A stretch of DNA of 64,000 nucleotides. It comes from JBFHQE01 sp041592335 (GTDB lineage Bacteria; Pseudomonadota; Gammaproteobacteria; Thiohalobacterales; Thiohalobacteraceae). A model generated the notes under the pieces. It ran no database searches and was not told the DNA's origin. It was given only the letters and a program-made list of their open reading frames with translations. The stretch lies in contig JBFHQE010000002.1 in the NCBI GenBank assembly GCA_041592335.1, positions 106,474 to 170,473 of the forward strand, in the 5' to 3' direction. Shown here piece by piece: positions 1 to 7,834 of the stretch (position 1 is the first letter of the stretch; every line of letters starts with the position of its first letter). A program made the position numbers and the translations under genes.

Positions 1-248
1 TATGCTGCTTCGCCGGCCTGCTTGATCAGCTTGGCAACACGGTCGGAAGGCTGTGCGCCCTGTGAAATCCAGTGTTCGGCACGCGCCACGTCCAGACGCA
101 GCGTTTCTTCCTGGCCTGAGGCCATGGGGTTGAAAAAGCCGATACGCTCGATATAACGACCGTCACGACGATTGCGCGAATCAGTAACTACAACGTGGTA
201 GAAAGGGCGCTTCTTCGCGCCACCACGGGCCAAACGAATGGTCACCAT
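1..248 (-). CDS. rpsP: 30S ribosomal protein S16 (cut by window edge)
   Basis: Small-subunit ribosomal protein S16. The 82 readable residues begin [18 protein letters not shown], the typical S16 start, and pass through an RIGFFNP segment to a KLIKQAGEA tail. Two bases (TA on the coding strand) remain after residue 82, so the stop codon may lie exactly at the edge; that would suit the usual 80-90 residues. An AGAGGA ribosome binding site lies about 9 bases before the ATG. It lies downstream of ffh in the same orientation, as in other gammaproteobacteria where it heads rpsP-rimM-trmD-rplS; those genes would lie left of the window. Confidence 0.95.
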   Translation of the reverse strand, partial: MVTIRLARGGAKKRPFYHVVVTDSRNRRDGRYIERIGFFNPMASGQEETLRLDVARAEHWISQGAQPSDRVAKLIKQAGEAA

Positions 249-291
249 GAAAATTAGTCCTCTAAAAACGCCAGGGCTCAAATAGCAAACA

Positions 292-311
292 GGCCCCCGA
301 AAACGGGGGCC
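292..311 (-). terminator. GC-rich hairpin in the rpsP leader (terminator or attenuator-like)
   Basis: A perfect 8-bp stem (GGCCCCCG with CGGGGGCC) closes a 4-base loop. It lies 44 bases upstream of the rpsP start codon. On the rpsP strand it is followed by TGTTTGCTATTTG, a weak T-rich tract. It could end transcripts arriving from ffh or act as an attenuator in the rpsP leader. The stem is plain in the sequence; the role is inferred. Confidence 0.5.
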
Positions 312-635
312 AAGCGTGAAACCGGGCATTGTACGCAAAAATCTCAAAAAGTGAAGTGTTCTTGCTCAGTAATTAACTCAGAGTCGCACCCTGAAAATTG
401 TAAATCGCTCCAGACAACTTCCTGACAATTGTCGAAAAATTTAAAACCCTATTCAGACGCTGAGACAATCCGGCAACATTTCATCAACCTTTTGTTTTTA
501 CATATAAAAAAATCAAGTTGCGTAGAATGGCGCACATTTACTCTTGACGGATAATCTAACATTATTAGCTTTTCCTTATAAATATATCCCGGGCTTTCCC
601 CTGCAACTTCATGTTTTTATTGTAAAAGATACGAG
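312..635. promoter_or_regulatory. AT-rich gene-free stretch upstream of the sigma-54 promoter
   Basis: No gene is visible here. The stretch is markedly more AT-rich than the flanking genes. It holds a perfect 10-base palindrome, GACAATTGTC, at 424-433, and related GACAA words nearby at about 413 and 462. An IHF-like word, CATCAACCTTTTG at 482-494, matches the IHF core at all but the first position. An activator site plus IHF bend is the normal arrangement upstream of sigma-54 promoters, so this may be the enhancer region of the RNA at 662. The rpsP promoter must also lie here on the other strand. Confidence 0.35.
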
Positions 636-651
636 TGGCACGCCGCTTGCT
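636..651 (+). promoter_or_regulatory. Sigma-54 (RpoN) promoter
   Basis: TGGCACGCCGCTTGCT matches the RpoN consensus (TGGCAC, five bases, TTGCW). The diagnostic GG (637-638) and GC (649-650) doublets are separated by exactly ten bases. The predicted start of transcription is near 662 on the + strand. No protein-coding gene follows in that direction before the terminator at 821-851, so the promoter appears to serve a non-coding RNA. Confidence 0.75.
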
Positions 652-661
652 CTAGCACATG

Positions 662-851
662 CAACGCGAAATATAATCGCGAACAAGAATTGACTGAGGA
701 GTCGCCCAACATAGCAGTGCTTGGAGGAGTTAGCCCACAAAAAATCGAAAACGATTAGGGGCTTAAACAGGTTCACAGACAACATAAAAATATCTGTACA
801 GTAACCTGATATAACATTCGACGGCGGTTTTTACCGCCGTTTTTGTTTTTT
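662..851 (+). ncRNA. Candidate sigma-54-dependent small RNA (about 190 nt)
   Basis: The transcript is bounded by a sigma-54 promoter at 636-651 and an intrinsic terminator at 821-851. It contains three further potential stem-loops. AATCG/CGATT (743-747 with 752-756) lies inside AGCCC/GGGCT (732-736 with 759-763). CAGGTT/AACCTG (768-773 with 803-808) encloses an ACAGA/TCTGT pairing. A small GACT/AGTC stem at 692-703 and the sequence at 723-728 carry GGA words of the kind CsrA/RsmA proteins bind. No open frame with a credible start is present; the ATG at 659 meets a stop after five codons. It runs convergent to ffh, whose stop is 7 bases past the terminator. I do not recognise it as a known RNA family. 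Both ends are sequence-based predictions. Confidence 0.6.
821..851 (+). terminator. Intrinsic terminator of the candidate small RNA
   Basis: An 8-bp perfect stem (ACGGCGGT, 821-828, with ACCGCCGT, 833-840) and TTTT loop are followed by a T-tract TTTTGTTTTTT on the + strand. On the opposite strand the hairpin is followed by CGAATG without a T-run, so it belongs to a rightward transcript rather than to ffh. Confidence 0.85.
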
Positions 852-857
852 AAGACA

Positions 858-2219
858 CTAGAAAGGCAATCCGGGCGGCATCTTTCCCTTGAAACCTTTC
901 ATCATCTTCATGAGCCCACCACCCTTGGTCATCCGCTTCATCATTTTCTGCATCTGGGTGAACTGTTTCAGCAGCTTGTTCACATCCTGAACCTGGGTAC
1001 CGGATCCCATGGCAATCCGCTTGCGACGCGACCCCTTGATGATATCCGGGTGACGTCGCTCCTTCGGCGTCATGGAATTGATAATCGCCACCATTTTCAC
1101 CAGCTCGCGATCATTCACCTGGCTTTTGACATTCTGCGGGATGTCGCCCATACCCGGGAGCTTGTCCATCAAGCTGCTCAGACCACCCATGTTCATCATC
1201 TGCTCGAGTTGGTCGCGAAAATCCAGCAAGTCAAAGCCTTTGCCTTTTTGCAGCTTGCCGGCCAGTTTTTCGACCTTCTCCTTGTCGACCTTCTGCTCGG
1301 CTTCCTCGACCAGGCTCAGCACGTCGCCCATGCCCAGTATCCGCGAGGCAATTCGATCGGGATAAAAAGGTTCCAGCGCCGCGACCTTTTCACCGACACC
1401 CATGAACTTGATGGGCTTGCCGGTAATCTGGCGAATGGAAAGCGCCGCACCGCCGCGCGCATCACCATCGGTCTTGGTGAGAATCACACCTGTCAGCGGC
1501 AGGGCATCATGAAATGCCTTGGCGGTATTGGCCGCATCCTGACCAGTCATGCTGTCGACAACAAATAAAGTTTCCACGGGATCGATCGCCGCATGCACCG
1601 CCTTGATCTCATCCATCATCTCGGCATCAATGTGCAAACGCCCGGCGGTATCCACGATCAGCGCATCGAACTGCAGGCGCTTCGCATGCTCCTTCGCGGC
1701 CCTGGCAATATCGACCGCAGCCTGCTCCGTAGTGCTGGGAAAGAATTCAGCATTCACCTGCGCCGCCAGAGTTTCCAGCTGTTTTATCGCGGCAGGACGA
1801 TAAATATCACAACTCACCACCAGCACTTTTTTCTTGCGCCGTTCAATCAGGAATCGCGCCAGTTTGGCGGTGCTGGTAGTTTTACCTGAACCTTGCAGAC
1901 CGGCCATCAGGATGACTGCCGGCGGCGCCACATTGAGTTGCAGGTCATCGTTGACCTCGCCCATCATGGCGACCAGTTCATCATTAACGACTTTCACCAG
2001 TGCCTGACCGGGTGTCAGACTCTTCAGCACATCCTGACCGATCGCGCGTTCCTTGACCCTGGCGATGAAATCCTTGACCACCGGCAAGGCCACATCGGCT
2101 TCCAGCAGGGCCATGCGCACTTCACGCAGCGTTTCCTTGATATTGTCTTCAGTCAGCCGCCCCTGGCCACGCAGACGCTTGAGCGTGCCGGATAAACGGT
2201 CGGTAAGATTTTCGAACAT
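858..2219 (-). CDS. ffh: Signal recognition particle protein Ffh (SRP54)
   Basis: GTPase of the signal recognition particle. With 4.5S RNA it carries ribosomes making inner-membrane proteins to the receptor FtsY. The 453 residues equal the E. coli length. The N domain starts MFENLTDRLSGTLKRL. The G domain has the P-loop GLQGSGKTT, then DTAGRLH and TKTDGDARGG. The C-terminal M domain is Met-rich (MQKMMKRMTKGGGLMKMMKG) and binds RNA and signal sequences. I use the ATG at 2219; an in-frame upstream ATG at 2234 would add five residues not seen in the family. It precedes rpsP in the same orientation, though with an unusually wide gap. Confidence 0.97.
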   Translation of the reverse strand: MFENLTDRLSGTLKRLRGQGRLTEDNIKETLREVRMALLEADVALPVVKDFIARVKERAIGQDVLKSLTPGQALVKVVNDELVAMMGEVNDDLQLNVAPPAVILMAGLQGSGKTTSTAKLARFLIERRKKKVLVVSCDIYRPAAIKQLETLAAQVNAEFFPSTTEQAAVDIARAAKEHAKRLQFDALIVDTAGRLHIDAEMMDEIKAVHAAIDPVETLFVVDSMTGQDAANTAKAFHDALPLTGVILTKTDGDARGGAALSIRQITGKPIKFMGVGEKVAALEPFYPDRIASRILGMGDVLSLVEEAEQKVDKEKVEKLAGKLQKGKGFDLLDFRDQLEQMMNMGGLSSLMDKLPGMGDIPQNVKSQVNDRELVKMVAIINSMTPKERRHPDIIKGSRRKRIAMGSGTQVQDVNKLLKQFTQMQKMMKRMTKGGGLMKMMKGFKGKMPPGLPF

Positions 2220-2249
2220 GGTGAAATCCCGCAATGAAATTTGCGGTAA

Positions 2250-3023
2250 TTATAGCTGGATCAGGTCGCCACCGAACAGGCGTTTGAGTTGATGGTCCTT
2301 AACCAGTGCCTGGCATTCCCGCACGATACGATCTTCAGCGCCGGGCTTGAGGTGAGTGAGGTAAATTTCAGGTTTGTGGCGTAATTTCGCCAAATCCGCC
2401 GCCAGCAGGCTCGGGCAGTAATGGTATGCCTTGTGGCAGAGATCTTCGTCCTGGTTGCCGAAAGCACACTCGACAATCAGGGTGTGCAGGGTTTCGTAGC
2501 GGTTGAGCACTTCCCACAGCGTATTATTGGTGGTTGTATCGCCACTGAAGGCCATCACCTTGCCACCGGCTTCCACGCAGTAACCCACGCCCGGCACCAC
2601 GTGATTGACCGGGACCATCTCAATGCGGCGACCCTCGATATCCAGTACCTCGCCCGGCTTCATTTCCTGAAATACCAGCACAGGCTTGTCTGGTGTCGGA
2701 AGTTTGGTGAAATCCGGCCACAGTACCCAGTTGAACAGGTGTTTCCGCAGCGCTTCAAGAGTGTCCCGTTGAGCATAGAGGGTGATCGGTACGCCACTGC
2801 TCAATAAATCACTGAAAATGGAGTCCACCATTAATGGCAGGCCGGCGATGTGATCAAGATGGGAGTGAGTAAGGAATATATGGCGCAGACCACGCATTTG
2901 CGTGAGTGACAGATCACCGACCCCGGTACCGACATCGATCAGGATATCGTCGTCCACTTTATAGCAAGTCGTGCGTAGCGGCCCCCCGATGCCACCGCTG
3001 CACCCCAAAATCCTTATTTGCAT
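2250..3023 (-). CDS. Metallo-beta-lactamase-fold protein, class II cyclic-nucleotide phosphodiesterase-like
   Basis: A 257-residue metallo-beta-lactamase-fold hydrolase. The metal motif THSHLDH near residue 52, an NHVVPGVGY motif, FSGDTTTN and a late THLKPG motif fit the PDEase_II (CpdP-type) branch, whose characterised members hydrolyse cAMP. RNase Z-like relatives share the fold, so the substrate is inferred. There is no signal peptide, so it is probably cytoplasmic. It is transcribed toward ffh, 30 bases upstream of it, and divergently from ypjD. A class III cyclase at 35622 offers a possible source of its substrate. Confidence 0.75.
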   Translation of the reverse strand: MQIRILGCSGGIGGPLRTTCYKVDDDILIDVGTGVGDLSLTQMRGLRHIFLTHSHLDHIAGLPLMVDSIFSDLLSSGVPITLYAQRDTLEALRKHLFNWVLWPDFTKLPTPDKPVLVFQEMKPGEVLDIEGRRIEMVPVNHVVPGVGYCVEAGGKVMAFSGDTTTNNTLWEVLNRYETLHTLIVECAFGNQDEDLCHKAYHYCPSLLAADLAKLRHKPEIYLTHLKPGAEDRIVRECQALVKDHQLKRLFGGDLIQL

Positions 3024-3154
3024 AACAAATTCCGGTGATCCGTTCCATCAATAGTCGCAGATTGTGACATAGCCTGCCAGTCCTTAAGACCGGCATCTGC
3101 CCATTCGTTCACAAGTTTTGCCTAACGCAGCGTGCCAGTGCGCTTATTGCAGTG

Positions 3155-3173
3155 CAATGAGGTTCTCATTATC
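3155..3173 (+). promoter_or_regulatory. Fur-like inverted repeat upstream of ypjD
   Basis: AATGAG (3156-3161) and CTCATT (3165-3170) form an inverted repeat whose right half, TTCTCATTATC, looks like a Fur half-site. By eye, 11 of 19 positions match the classical Fur box, which is a borderline score. It lies 33 bases before the ypjD start codon. Confidence 0.25.
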
Positions 3174-3205
3174 CTGCTCGGCGGACTCACTAATATATAG
3201 ATAGC

Positions 3206-4018
3206 ATGCACACGCAACTTATCGGCACAATCGCAATCGTTCTTTACCTGGCTGCCGCCGGCATGCTGGCGATACGCCTCGCTGGCGCCACTCGGATACC
3301 CTCCATACTGGGGCGCCAGGGGGTGCTGACTATGGGGTTGATTGCCGCGTTACTGCATGCCGGCGCCCTGTACCCCCTGATCGTGTCGCCCAGTGGAATC
3401 AATCTGGGGTTTTTTAATGCTGCCTCCCTGATAGGCCTGCTCACCGCCCTGTTACTGGTCATCGCCTCGCTGAATCGGCCGCTGGAGAACCTGGGCCTGG
3501 TGATTCTGCCCTTCGCCGCACTGACCATCGCGCTTATGTTTGCCTATCCCAACGAATCCTCCCTGCAGATTCGTGGCGGCTGGCAACTGGAGTTGCATGT
3601 AGTGTTGTCGCTGGTTGCCTACAGCCTGCTTGGCATGGCGGCCGTTCAGTCCGTGCTGCTCGCGATTCAGGATCACAAGCTGAAAACCCGCCATCCCGGC
3701 GGCCTGATTCGCGCCTTGCCGCCGCTACAACTAATGGAAAGCCTTCTTTTCCAGATGATTTCTGTGGGATTCGCCACCCTCACCCTGGCGCTGCTCACCG
3801 GCATTTTCTTCCTGGAAGATATTTTTGCCCAGCACCTGGTACACAAAACCGTCCTCTCAATTGTGGCCTGGGGCGTATTTGCCGTGTTGCTGTGGGGGCG
3901 CTGGAAATTCGGCTGGCGCGGTCGCACCGCTCTACGCTGGACACTCGGAGGCTTCCTGTTTCTGCTGCTGGCGTATTTCGGCAGCAAATTCGTTCTCGAA
4001 CTTATTCTGGCGGCTTGA
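3206..4018 (+). CDS. ypjD: YpjD/CcsA-like inner-membrane protein
   Basis: A 270-residue polytopic membrane protein with about eight hydrophobic helices. It contains the cytochrome c assembly (CcsA/HemX) domain found in YpjD. The GGWQLELHVVLSLVAYSLLGMAAVQ-type region and the HLVHKTVLSIVAWGVF helix carry the conserved His and Trp residues typical of heme-handling members. In E. coli ypjD lies between ffh and corB (yfjD), as here apart from the inserted phosphodiesterase gene. It is probably co-transcribed with the CorB-like gene 69 bases downstream. The ATG has no strong ribosome binding site. The role in this organism is not shown by sequence. Confidence 0.8.
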   Translation: MHTQLIGTIAIVLYLAAAGMLAIRLAGATRIPSILGRQGVLTMGLIAALLHAGALYPLIVSPSGINLGFFNAASLIGLLTALLLVIASLNRPLENLGLVILPFAALTIALMFAYPNESSLQIRGGWQLELHVVLSLVAYSLLGMAAVQSVLLAIQDHKLKTRHPGGLIRALPPLQLMESLLFQMISVGFATLTLALLTGIFFLEDIFAQHLVHKTVLSIVAWGVFAVLLWGRWKFGWRGRTALRWTLGGFLFLLLAYFGSKFVLELILAA

Positions 4019-4087
4019 GCGCGGCTTTCCTCACCGCCTGTCTTCGCCTAAACTTACGCCGAACGAACAACGAGAGCTGTTTCTCCC

Positions 4088-5362
4088 TTGGACGATATTC
4101 CCCTTAGTGTGCTGTTTGGCGCACTGCTTGTTCTGATTATCCTCTCCGGCTGTTTCTCCGGCTCAGAAACCGGTCTGATGACGCTCAATCGCTATCGCCT
4201 GCGCCATCTGGCAAATGACGGTCATGGCGGTGCAAAGCGTGCACAGAAGCTACTGGAGCGACCGGATCGCCTGATCGGCCTGATCCTGCTTGGCAATAAT
4301 TTCGTCAACATCCTCGCCTCTTCCCTCTCGACCATCATTGCGATTCGCCTGTGGGGCGAGGCCGGTATTGCCATCGCGGCAGGCCTGCTGACCCTGGTGA
4401 TTCTGATCTTTGCCGAGGTCGCACCCAAAACCCTCGCCGCCATTACACCGGAACGGGTCGCCTGGCCTGCCGCCTATGTGTACGGGCCCTTGCTGTTTGT
4501 GCTGTATCCACTGGTCTGGGTCGTCAATGGCGTGGCAAACGCCTTACTCAAAACCATTGGCGTGTCGCCGGAAAACACCGCCCAGGATGCCCTGTCTCAG
4601 GAAGAATTACGCACGGTGGTCGCGGAAGCGGGTGCCTTGCTTCCCAAGGCCCGTCACGACATGCTGCTCAATCTGCTCGACCTGGAAAAAATCACGGTCG
4701 AAGACATCATGATCCCGCGCAATGAAATTGTCGGCATCGATCTGAACGACGACATAGATGAAATCGAACACTTTCTGTCGCACACCCCCTACACTCGGAT
4801 TCCGGTCTACCTGGAATCCATCGATCAGGTGCTTGGCTTTCTGCATTCCCGCAAGATCCTGTACCTGCTGCGCGCAGGCGACGTTTCTCACGAAACCATC
4901 AAGGAGACCTTGAGAGCACCCTACTTCATACCCGAGGGCACGCCACTGAACCGGCAGCTGCTGAACTTTCAACGTGAATCACGCCGAACCGGACTGGTCG
5001 TGGATGAATACGGGGAAATCCAGGGCATGGTGACGCTGGAAGACATCCTGGAAGAAATCGTCGGAGAATTTACGACCGATCCAACCGCGCTGGAAAAAGA
5101 GGTTACGCCACAGGAAGACGGCAGTTTCCTGGTCGATGCCAGCGCAACCATCCGCGATCTCAATCGTGCTCTGAACATTGAACTGCCGACCAATGGCCCT
5201 AAGACACTCAACGGGCTCATACTGGAACACATGGAAACCATTCCGGAAACCGGCACCAGCTTCCTGATCGAGAACTATCCCATTGAGATCGTGCAGATCA
5301 AGGATAACGCGGTACGCACGGCTCGGCTGCATCCCAGGCTGGATCGCAACAACCCTGAATAA
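4088..5362 (+). CDS. corB: CNNM/CorC-family membrane protein with CBS pair (CorB-like)
   Basis: 424 residues in the order DUF21 (CNNM) transmembrane domain (about 1-185), a CBS pair (about 200-325, with IMIPRNEI and TGLVVDEYGEIQGMVTLEDI) and a C-terminal CorC_HlyC domain (about 340-415). CNNM/CorB proteins act in Mg2+/Co2+ export or Mg2+ homeostasis. The start is TTG at 4088, giving MDDIPLSVLFG; I see no in-frame ATG that keeps the first helix. It follows ypjD and ends only 4 bases from the convergent CHAD gene, so there is no room for a separate terminator. Confidence 0.88.
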   Translation: MDDIPLSVLFGALLVLIILSGCFSGSETGLMTLNRYRLRHLANDGHGGAKRAQKLLERPDRLIGLILLGNNFVNILASSLSTIIAIRLWGEAGIAIAAGLLTLVILIFAEVAPKTLAAITPERVAWPAAYVYGPLLFVLYPLVWVVNGVANALLKTIGVSPENTAQDALSQEELRTVVAEAGALLPKARHDMLLNLLDLEKITVEDIMIPRNEIVGIDLNDDIDEIEHFLSHTPYTRIPVYLESIDQVLGFLHSRKILYLLRAGDVSHETIKETLRAPYFIPEGTPLNRQLLNFQRESRRTGLVVDEYGEIQGMVTLEDILEEIVGEFTTDPTALEKEVTPQEDGSFLVDASATIRDLNRALNIELPTNGPKTLNGLILEHMETIPETGTSFLIENYPIEIVQIKDNAVRTARLHPRLDRNNPE

Positions 5363-5366
5363 ACAA

Positions 5367-6335
5367 CTAACGTCGGCTTCGCACTGCCTGCACCCGCAGC
5401 CTGGAAATCAGGTTTTGATAATGCCCGCAACGCTGCTCATGCAGGATTTGTTCGAACAAGTGTTGTTGCTGCTTCATTGTAAGCCGGGTCAGCGCCAGCA
5501 ACACCGGCATCACATCTTTCACCATCGCACTCGATGCGCGTCCACGACTCTCTACCAGGTGTTGAAATCGACTTGCGCCATAAGCACCTGCCATTACACG
5601 CGTCGTTTCCGCCAGCCAGTCCAGCCTGACCTGCGCATCATGAAAATCGCCCAGCAGATCCTGTAATTTCTTTAACTCTTTCACCAACAGCTTAATCGCA
5701 CCGATATCCGGCTGTAACGGATCCAGCAAATAACGGACCCGTTTACCCACAATGCGGGTAGCATGCACCGCATGATAATCGGCCTCGCTTTCGATGGCAT
5801 GCAGCCGTTGATCCAGTTCCTCGGTTTCACAACCCAACCGATCGGCGAAGCAGTCGCCAAAGGTCATGTCACCCTGCGCCCTGCCGCAGGCTTCGATGGC
5901 CGGGCGAAGCTTTTTCAACCAGCGTTTAACTTCAGGGGTAACATGCTCATCAACCTGAACATAAGCCTGCTGCATTTGCTGTTCAGCATAACCAATTAGC
6001 TCGGGTAACAACTTCTGCGTGGACGTGGACAGCTCCCCTGAAACCTGGTTCAGCCAGACCAGGCGAACTTCGGCATCGCGTGCGGGGTTAGTAAAGGATG
6101 CCAGCGATTTCAGTTGTTTCTTGAGAGACTTCTTGAAAGAGAGGATTTCAGGATAGGCGCGAATGGTGCTGCGCAAAGAGCGCATGCCTACCCGCATATC
6201 GTGCAGCGCCTCATCATCCTTGCGATCACACAAACGTTGATGAGCGTGCGCGATTTTATCCACAAAACCCAGGGATAAGGTGACAACGGCGCGGGAAGCC
6301 GGTTCCTCGAAGGAGACTGCCGATTGCTTGGCCAT
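5367..6335 (-). CDS. CHAD domain protein
   Basis: A 322-residue protein almost wholly made of a CHAD domain, an alpha-helical domain rich in conserved His and basic residues. HDMRVGMRSLRS near residue 45 and GKRVRYLLDPL near 200 are typical motifs. CHAD domains bind inorganic polyphosphate. They are often fused to or next to a CYTH triphosphatase or polyphosphate kinase; none is present here. No signal peptide is visible. It runs convergent to corB and lies 48 bases downstream of der in the same orientation, so it may share the der transcript. Confidence 0.85.
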   Translation of the reverse strand: MAKQSAVSFEEPASRAVVTLSLGFVDKIAHAHQRLCDRKDDEALHDMRVGMRSLRSTIRAYPEILSFKKSLKKQLKSLASFTNPARDAEVRLVWLNQVSGELSTSTQKLLPELIGYAEQQMQQAYVQVDEHVTPEVKRWLKKLRPAIEACGRAQGDMTFGDCFADRLGCETEELDQRLHAIESEADYHAVHATRIVGKRVRYLLDPLQPDIGAIKLLVKELKKLQDLLGDFHDAQVRLDWLAETTRVMAGAYGASRFQHLVESRGRASSAMVKDVMPVLLALTRLTMKQQQHLFEQILHEQRCGHYQNLISRLRVQAVRSRR

Positions 6336-6383
6336 GCCGGGAATATAGCACTGCCGGCTTCTTTACAGAAAGAAACCCGGGGA

Positions 6384-7802
6384 CTAGCGCTTCTTCTTCT
6401 TTTTATCCGCCTTGGCGGCCTTCACTTTCTTCATCAGTCGCTTGCGCTTGTGAATCTGACGCGGTGTCAGCGTATTACGCTTGTCCTTGAATGGGTTGTC
6501 ACCCGTCTTGAATTCAATCCGTACCGGCGTGCCAACCAGCTTCAGTTTCTCACGGAAAAAATTCATCAGGTACCGGCGATAGGCATCCGGCACATGCTCC
6601 GTCTGGTTTCCATGAATGACAATCACCGGCGGGTTCTTGCCACCCTGATGGGCATAACGCAGTTTGATGCGCCGACCCTGCACCAGTGGCGGTTGATGAG
6701 TAAACACCGCTTCTTCCAGTAGTTCAGTGAGCTTCGGCGTTGCAAACTGTTTTGTAGCCGCGCGATAACAGCGTTTAATGGCCGGATACAGATCACCAAC
6801 CTTGGAGCCGTGCAGGGCGGAAATAAAAAACAGTTCCGCAAAACCAAGGAAAGGCAGCTTGCGATTGATGTCCGATTTGACTCTTTCGCGCGTATCCTGA
6901 TCGAGGCCATCCCATTTATTGACGACCAGGATCAGGGCGCGTCCGGCCTCGGTTGCCAGCCCGGCGAGAGAAGCATCCTGCTCGGTAATGCCTTCACGCG
7001 CATCCACGATCATTAAGGTGACATGCGCCGCTTCCATCGCCTGCAGCGCCTTGATGACACTGAATTTCTCGATCGCTTCTGAAATACGGCCACGGCGCCG
7101 CACACCCGCAGTATCAATCAGGGTGTAAGCCTGTTCATCACGTTCGAAGGGAATAAATATGCTGTCACGGGTGGTGCCGGGCTGGTCGAAAGCGACGACG
7201 CGCTCCTCGCCCAGCATGCGATTGACCAGTGTTGATTTACCAACGTTGGGCCGGCCGATCATGGCAACGCGAATCGAGTCGTCATCCTCGGCGGCAATCT
7301 CGTCCTCGCTTTCCGGGCAAAGTGTCAGTGCGTGCTCAATCAGGACGCGCACACCGTTGCCATGGGCCGCCGCAATCGGCGCGGGATCACCCAACCCGAG
7401 CGAGAAGAAATCGGCCACCACGGCTTCCTTGTGGGTACCATCGGTTTTATTGACGACCAGGAGGAGTGGCTTGCCGGTACGGCGAAGTCGATCGGCAATC
7501 GCCTCGTCAGCGGCCGTCACACCATCCCGTCCGTCAACGATGAACAGCACGACATCCGCTTCGTCCACGGCCTGCCAGGACTGCTGCGCCATGTACGCGT
7601 CAATACCCGCTTCGCCGCCGGACAGGCCGCCGGTATCCACCACCAGGTAGGGCCGACTGCCGATTTTACCTTCGCCGTATTTTCTGTCTCGGGTCAGACC
7701 GGGGTAATCGGCAACCAGGGCATCGCGGCTACGGGTCAAGCGGTTAAAGAGGGTGGACTTCCCCACGTTGGGGCGGCCGACCAGTGCAATTACAGGCAAC
7801 AT
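6384..7802 (-). CDS. der: Ribosome assembly GTPase Der (EngA)
   Basis: An essential double-GTPase that acts in maturation of the 50S subunit. Two complete G domains are visible. The first starts [13 protein letters not shown] at residue 6 with DTGGL and NKTD. The second starts [13 protein letters not shown] near residue 181 with DTAGVRRRG and NKWD. A KH-like C-terminal domain ends in a very Lys-rich tail ([12 protein letters not shown]). The length of 472 is near normal. It is the last member of the rlmN-to-der run, downstream of bamB, as in E. coli and Pseudomonas. Confidence 0.97.
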   Translation of the reverse strand: MLPVIALVGRPNVGKSTLFNRLTRSRDALVADYPGLTRDRKYGEGKIGSRPYLVVDTGGLSGGEAGIDAYMAQQSWQAVDEADVVLFIVDGRDGVTAADEAIADRLRRTGKPLLLVVNKTDGTHKEAVVADFFSLGLGDPAPIAAAHGNGVRVLIEHALTLCPESEDEIAAEDDDSIRVAMIGRPNVGKSTLVNRMLGEERVVAFDQPGTTRDSIFIPFERDEQAYTLIDTAGVRRRGRISEAIEKFSVIKALQAMEAAHVTLMIVDAREGITEQDASLAGLATEAGRALILVVNKWDGLDQDTRERVKSDINRKLPFLGFAELFFISALHGSKVGDLYPAIKRCYRAATKQFATPKLTELLEEAVFTHQPPLVQGRRIKLRYAHQGGKNPPVIVIHGNQTEHVPDAYRRYLMNFFREKLKLVGTPVRIEFKTGDNPFKDKRNTLTPRQIHKRKRLMKKVKAAKADKKKKKR

Positions 7803-7834
7803 GGAGTAAATACCTCAACACCGGCCGAGAACAA

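Noticed and set aside
721..804. Open frame TTG-GAG-GAG... inside the candidate small RNA
   Set aside because: It has no start codon with a separate ribosome binding site; the GGAGGA lies inside the frame itself, and the segment is better explained as structured RNA.
843..1568. Long + strand open frame opposite ffh
   Set aside because: It lies wholly over the well-supported ffh gene, encodes a His/Leu-rich protein typical of antisense frames, and its start lies in the T-tract of the terminator.
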